DNA of 52,889 nt from Nodularia sp. (in: cyanobacteria) (GTDB lineage: Bacteria; Cyanobacteriota; Cyanobacteriia; Cyanobacteriales; Nostocaceae), in assembly GCA_007692755.1 (NCBI GenBank), contig REBL01000125.1, positions 1 to 52,889 on the forward strand, written 5' to 3'. The notes below the pieces were generated by a model. That model worked only from the letters and a program-made list of their open reading frames with translations, was not told the DNA's origin and searched no databases. This document shows, one piece after another, positions 51,495 to 52,889 of this stretch. A program made the translations under genes and the position numbers. Positions within the stretch are counted from its first letter, which is position 1, and every line of letters starts with the position of its first letter.

Positions 51495-51974
51495 ATGCGA
51501 TCATCGTTTGCCCTGAATTTCTGCAAACTTCTAATCAGGCTAAAGTTTCCGCACATTCACCAAATTAGCACCAAAGATTTTGCACAGTGGTTATTAAATT
51601 CTCCAAAAACACAGCCTTTGGTCATTGATGCCCGCAGTCAGGCAGAATTTGAGGTGAGTCATCTTAAAGCCGCAGTACATATTGATCCGATTGCGCCTGA
51701 CTTGCAAGCATTATCGGAAGTAGTAAAAAACACGCCTATAGTTGTGTACTGTTCAATTGGCTATCGTAGCGCCACAATTGCCCAACAGCTTCAGCAAGCA
51801 GGATTTACCTGTGTCTTTAATTTGAGTGGTGGTCTTTTCCAGTGGTCAAATGAAGGAAGACTCATGTTTCAAAATGAGAAAGTTACACAGTGTATTCATC
51901 CATATAATGCGATGTGGGGAAAACTGTTGAAAGATGGAAAGCTCACGCAGAGTCGCAGAGGTGCGGAGAGATAA
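51495..51974 (+). CDS. Rhodanese-like protein with repeat-derived tail
   Basis: This 159-aa protein has a rhodanese domain: IHQISTKDFAQWLLNS, LVIDARSQAEFEVSHLKAAV, the active-site loop CSIGYRS with Cys86, and FNLSGGLFQWSNEG. The segment after it (VTQCIHPYNAMWGKLL) is typical of rhodaneses found next to TIGR04283 glycosyltransferases. The last residues (TQSRRGAER) come from a dispersed DNA repeat, which supplies the stop codon. It lies 51 bp upstream of the glycosyltransferase gene, same strand, so an operon is likely. Confidence 0.88.
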   Translation: MRSSFALNFCKLLIRLKFPHIHQISTKDFAQWLLNSPKTQPLVIDARSQAEFEVSHLKAAVHIDPIAPDLQALSEVVKNTPIVVYCSIGYRSATIAQQLQQAGFTCVFNLSGGLFQWSNEGRLMFQNEKVTQCIHPYNAMWGKLLKDGKLTQSRRGAER

Positions 51975-52025
51975 TTTTTTCGCGTTATCCTTGACAAGGG
52001 CATTTGATTATTTTTGCTTGTATAG

Positions 52026-52781
52026 ATGTCTCATGTTTCTATAGTTATTCCGACTTTAAATGAACAAACCAGCTTGGGGCGAACTTTACGCCAGCTGACT
52101 TTGTTAAATCCTCCAGCTTGGGAAATTTTAGTGGTGGATGGTGGTAGCAGTGATCAAACGGTGGCGATCGCTCACAACAGCTTAGAATTATTCAATGGAA
52201 CGGTAAATGTACAAGTTCTCTCCTGTGCAGAACCTGGGCGTTCTATGCAAATGAATTACGGCGCATTAGCCGCAACGGGAGATATTGTTTGCTTTCTCCA
52301 TGCAGATACTTGTGTACCGGATGATTTAGTCGCGGTGATTTCCCAAACTCTAGCCCAGCAGAATATTGCCTGTGGGGGCTTTATTTCTTTGATGGTAGGC
52401 TCTCAAACGACTCGCTGGGGGATATCTTTACATAATTATCTCAAAACCTATTACGCCCCACTGTTGTTTAAACCGCACCTATTTTTTCAAGGATTGCGCC
52501 TGTTATTTGGAGATCAGGTAATGTTTTGTCGTCGCCATGATTTTTGGGATTGTGGCGGATTTGATCCAGGATTACCGATTATGGAGGATGGGGATTTATG
52601 CCTCAAACTTGTCAAGAAGGGACGAATTTATCAAGTTAATCGAATTGTGCAAAGTTCTGATCGCCGTGTGGCAAAATGGGGAAGTTGGAAAGCTACGGCA
52701 ATTTATCTCTACATCGGGTTTTTGTGGGGAATTGGTGTTTCAGCAACTTATCTCAAGCGGTTTTATCAAGATATTCGCTGA
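52026..52781 (+). CDS. TIGR04283-type (arsenosugar) family 2 glycosyltransferase
   Basis: This 251-aa GT2 enzyme shows VSIVIPTLNEQTSLGRTLRQ, ILVVDGGSSDQTV, GRSMQMNYGALAATGDIVCF, the metal-binding LHADT, and GLRLLFGDQVMFCRRHDFW with GGFDPGLPIMEDGDL, which are marks of the TIGR04283 group linked to arsenosugar synthesis. A hydrophobic segment near the C terminus (AIYLYIGFLWGIG) suggests membrane contact. ArsM and ArsS, the other steps of arsenosugar synthesis, are not in this window, so the role is by family only. It pairs with the rhodanese gene upstream. Confidence 0.9.
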   Translation: MSHVSIVIPTLNEQTSLGRTLRQLTLLNPPAWEILVVDGGSSDQTVAIAHNSLELFNGTVNVQVLSCAEPGRSMQMNYGALAATGDIVCFLHADTCVPDDLVAVISQTLAQQNIACGGFISLMVGSQTTRWGISLHNYLKTYYAPLLFKPHLFFQGLRLLFGDQVMFCRRHDFWDCGGFDPGLPIMEDGDLCLKLVKKGRIYQVNRIVQSSDRRVAKWGSWKATAIYLYIGFLWGIGVSATYLKRFYQDIR

Positions 52782-52822
52782 TATCATGTCCTTTTAATTA
52801 GTTACGATTACCACAATCATGT

Positions 52823-52850
52823 CACCCCACCCCCAACCCCTCCCCGCAAG
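52823..52850. repeat. Dispersed CCCCACCCCCAACCCCTCCCC repeat
   Basis: This string is the reverse complement of the GAGGGGTTGGGGGTGGGGTT repeat at about 2285-2308. It lies downstream of the glycosyltransferase gene, close to the window edge. Confidence 0.75.
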
Positions 52851-52889
52851 CGACTATCCATTACCCACATCTTTCTTAACATTGCTGTA

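Overview
The window reads as chromosomal DNA of a filamentous, probably heterocyst-forming cyanobacterium (Nostocales: Nostoc, Anabaena or a close relative). I base this on the many HIP1 octamers (GCGATCGC), on the heptanucleotide and palindromic short repeats typical of these genomes, and on protein sequences that I recognise as cyanobacterial. These include a CrtW ketolase very like the Nostoc punctiforme type, a FurA-type Fur, HrcA, a one-helix high-light protein, a CobN cobaltochelatase and DUF3352, PPOX and DUF2227 proteins. No search was run, so every family name rests on recall of motifs.

Layout. 1-290 is a dense repeat locus (tandem repeat, four perfect hairpins, octamer array). 0.3-7.7 kb holds an unknown gene, a GatD-type amidotransferase, typA, a RelE/HigB-type toxin-antitoxin pair, two Uma2 genes and prs. 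8.3-15.9 kb holds a kinase with a degenerate DFG motif, bioD, an M20 amidohydrolase, an antitoxin-like gene followed by a broken toxin remnant, an Lhr-like helicase, a PPOX flavoprotein and cysE. 16-25 kb holds envelope or secreted proteins, a rhodanese, hrcA, a membrane protein, crtW, a high-light protein and an SDR. 25.2-33.8 kb is mostly minus strand: an SRPBCC, CPXCG and B12-radical-SAM cluster, a SemiSWEET, an ATPase/DUF4276 pair, DUF29, aroC, a bestrophin and proA. 34-40.3 kb holds an M48 protease, a third Uma2 gene, an aldehyde dehydrogenase, mazG and a DUF2227 protein. 40.4-52.8 kb holds tRNA-Val(UAC), furA facing a peptidoglycan-binding gene and cobN, a GAF histidine kinase, an FAD oxidoreductase, a small orphan, a DUF72 protein, a rhodanese and an arsenosugar-type glycosyltransferase.

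Most of the window is core metabolism and housekeeping. Accessory content is limited to toxin-antitoxin genes, Uma2 genes, the ATPase/TOPRIM pair and many dispersed repeats. The repeats do not stay between genes: they sit in frame inside cobN and supply the C-terminal tails of two other proteins.

I do not see an unmistakable large new system. The best candidates for a second look are the ATPase/DUF4276 pair (a possible split OLD-like defence module), the bilin-type GAF kinase with an unusual Cys-Leu motif, the kinase with GFG in place of DFG, the furA antisense arrangement, the decayed TumE-like toxin, and the repeat invasion of cobN.
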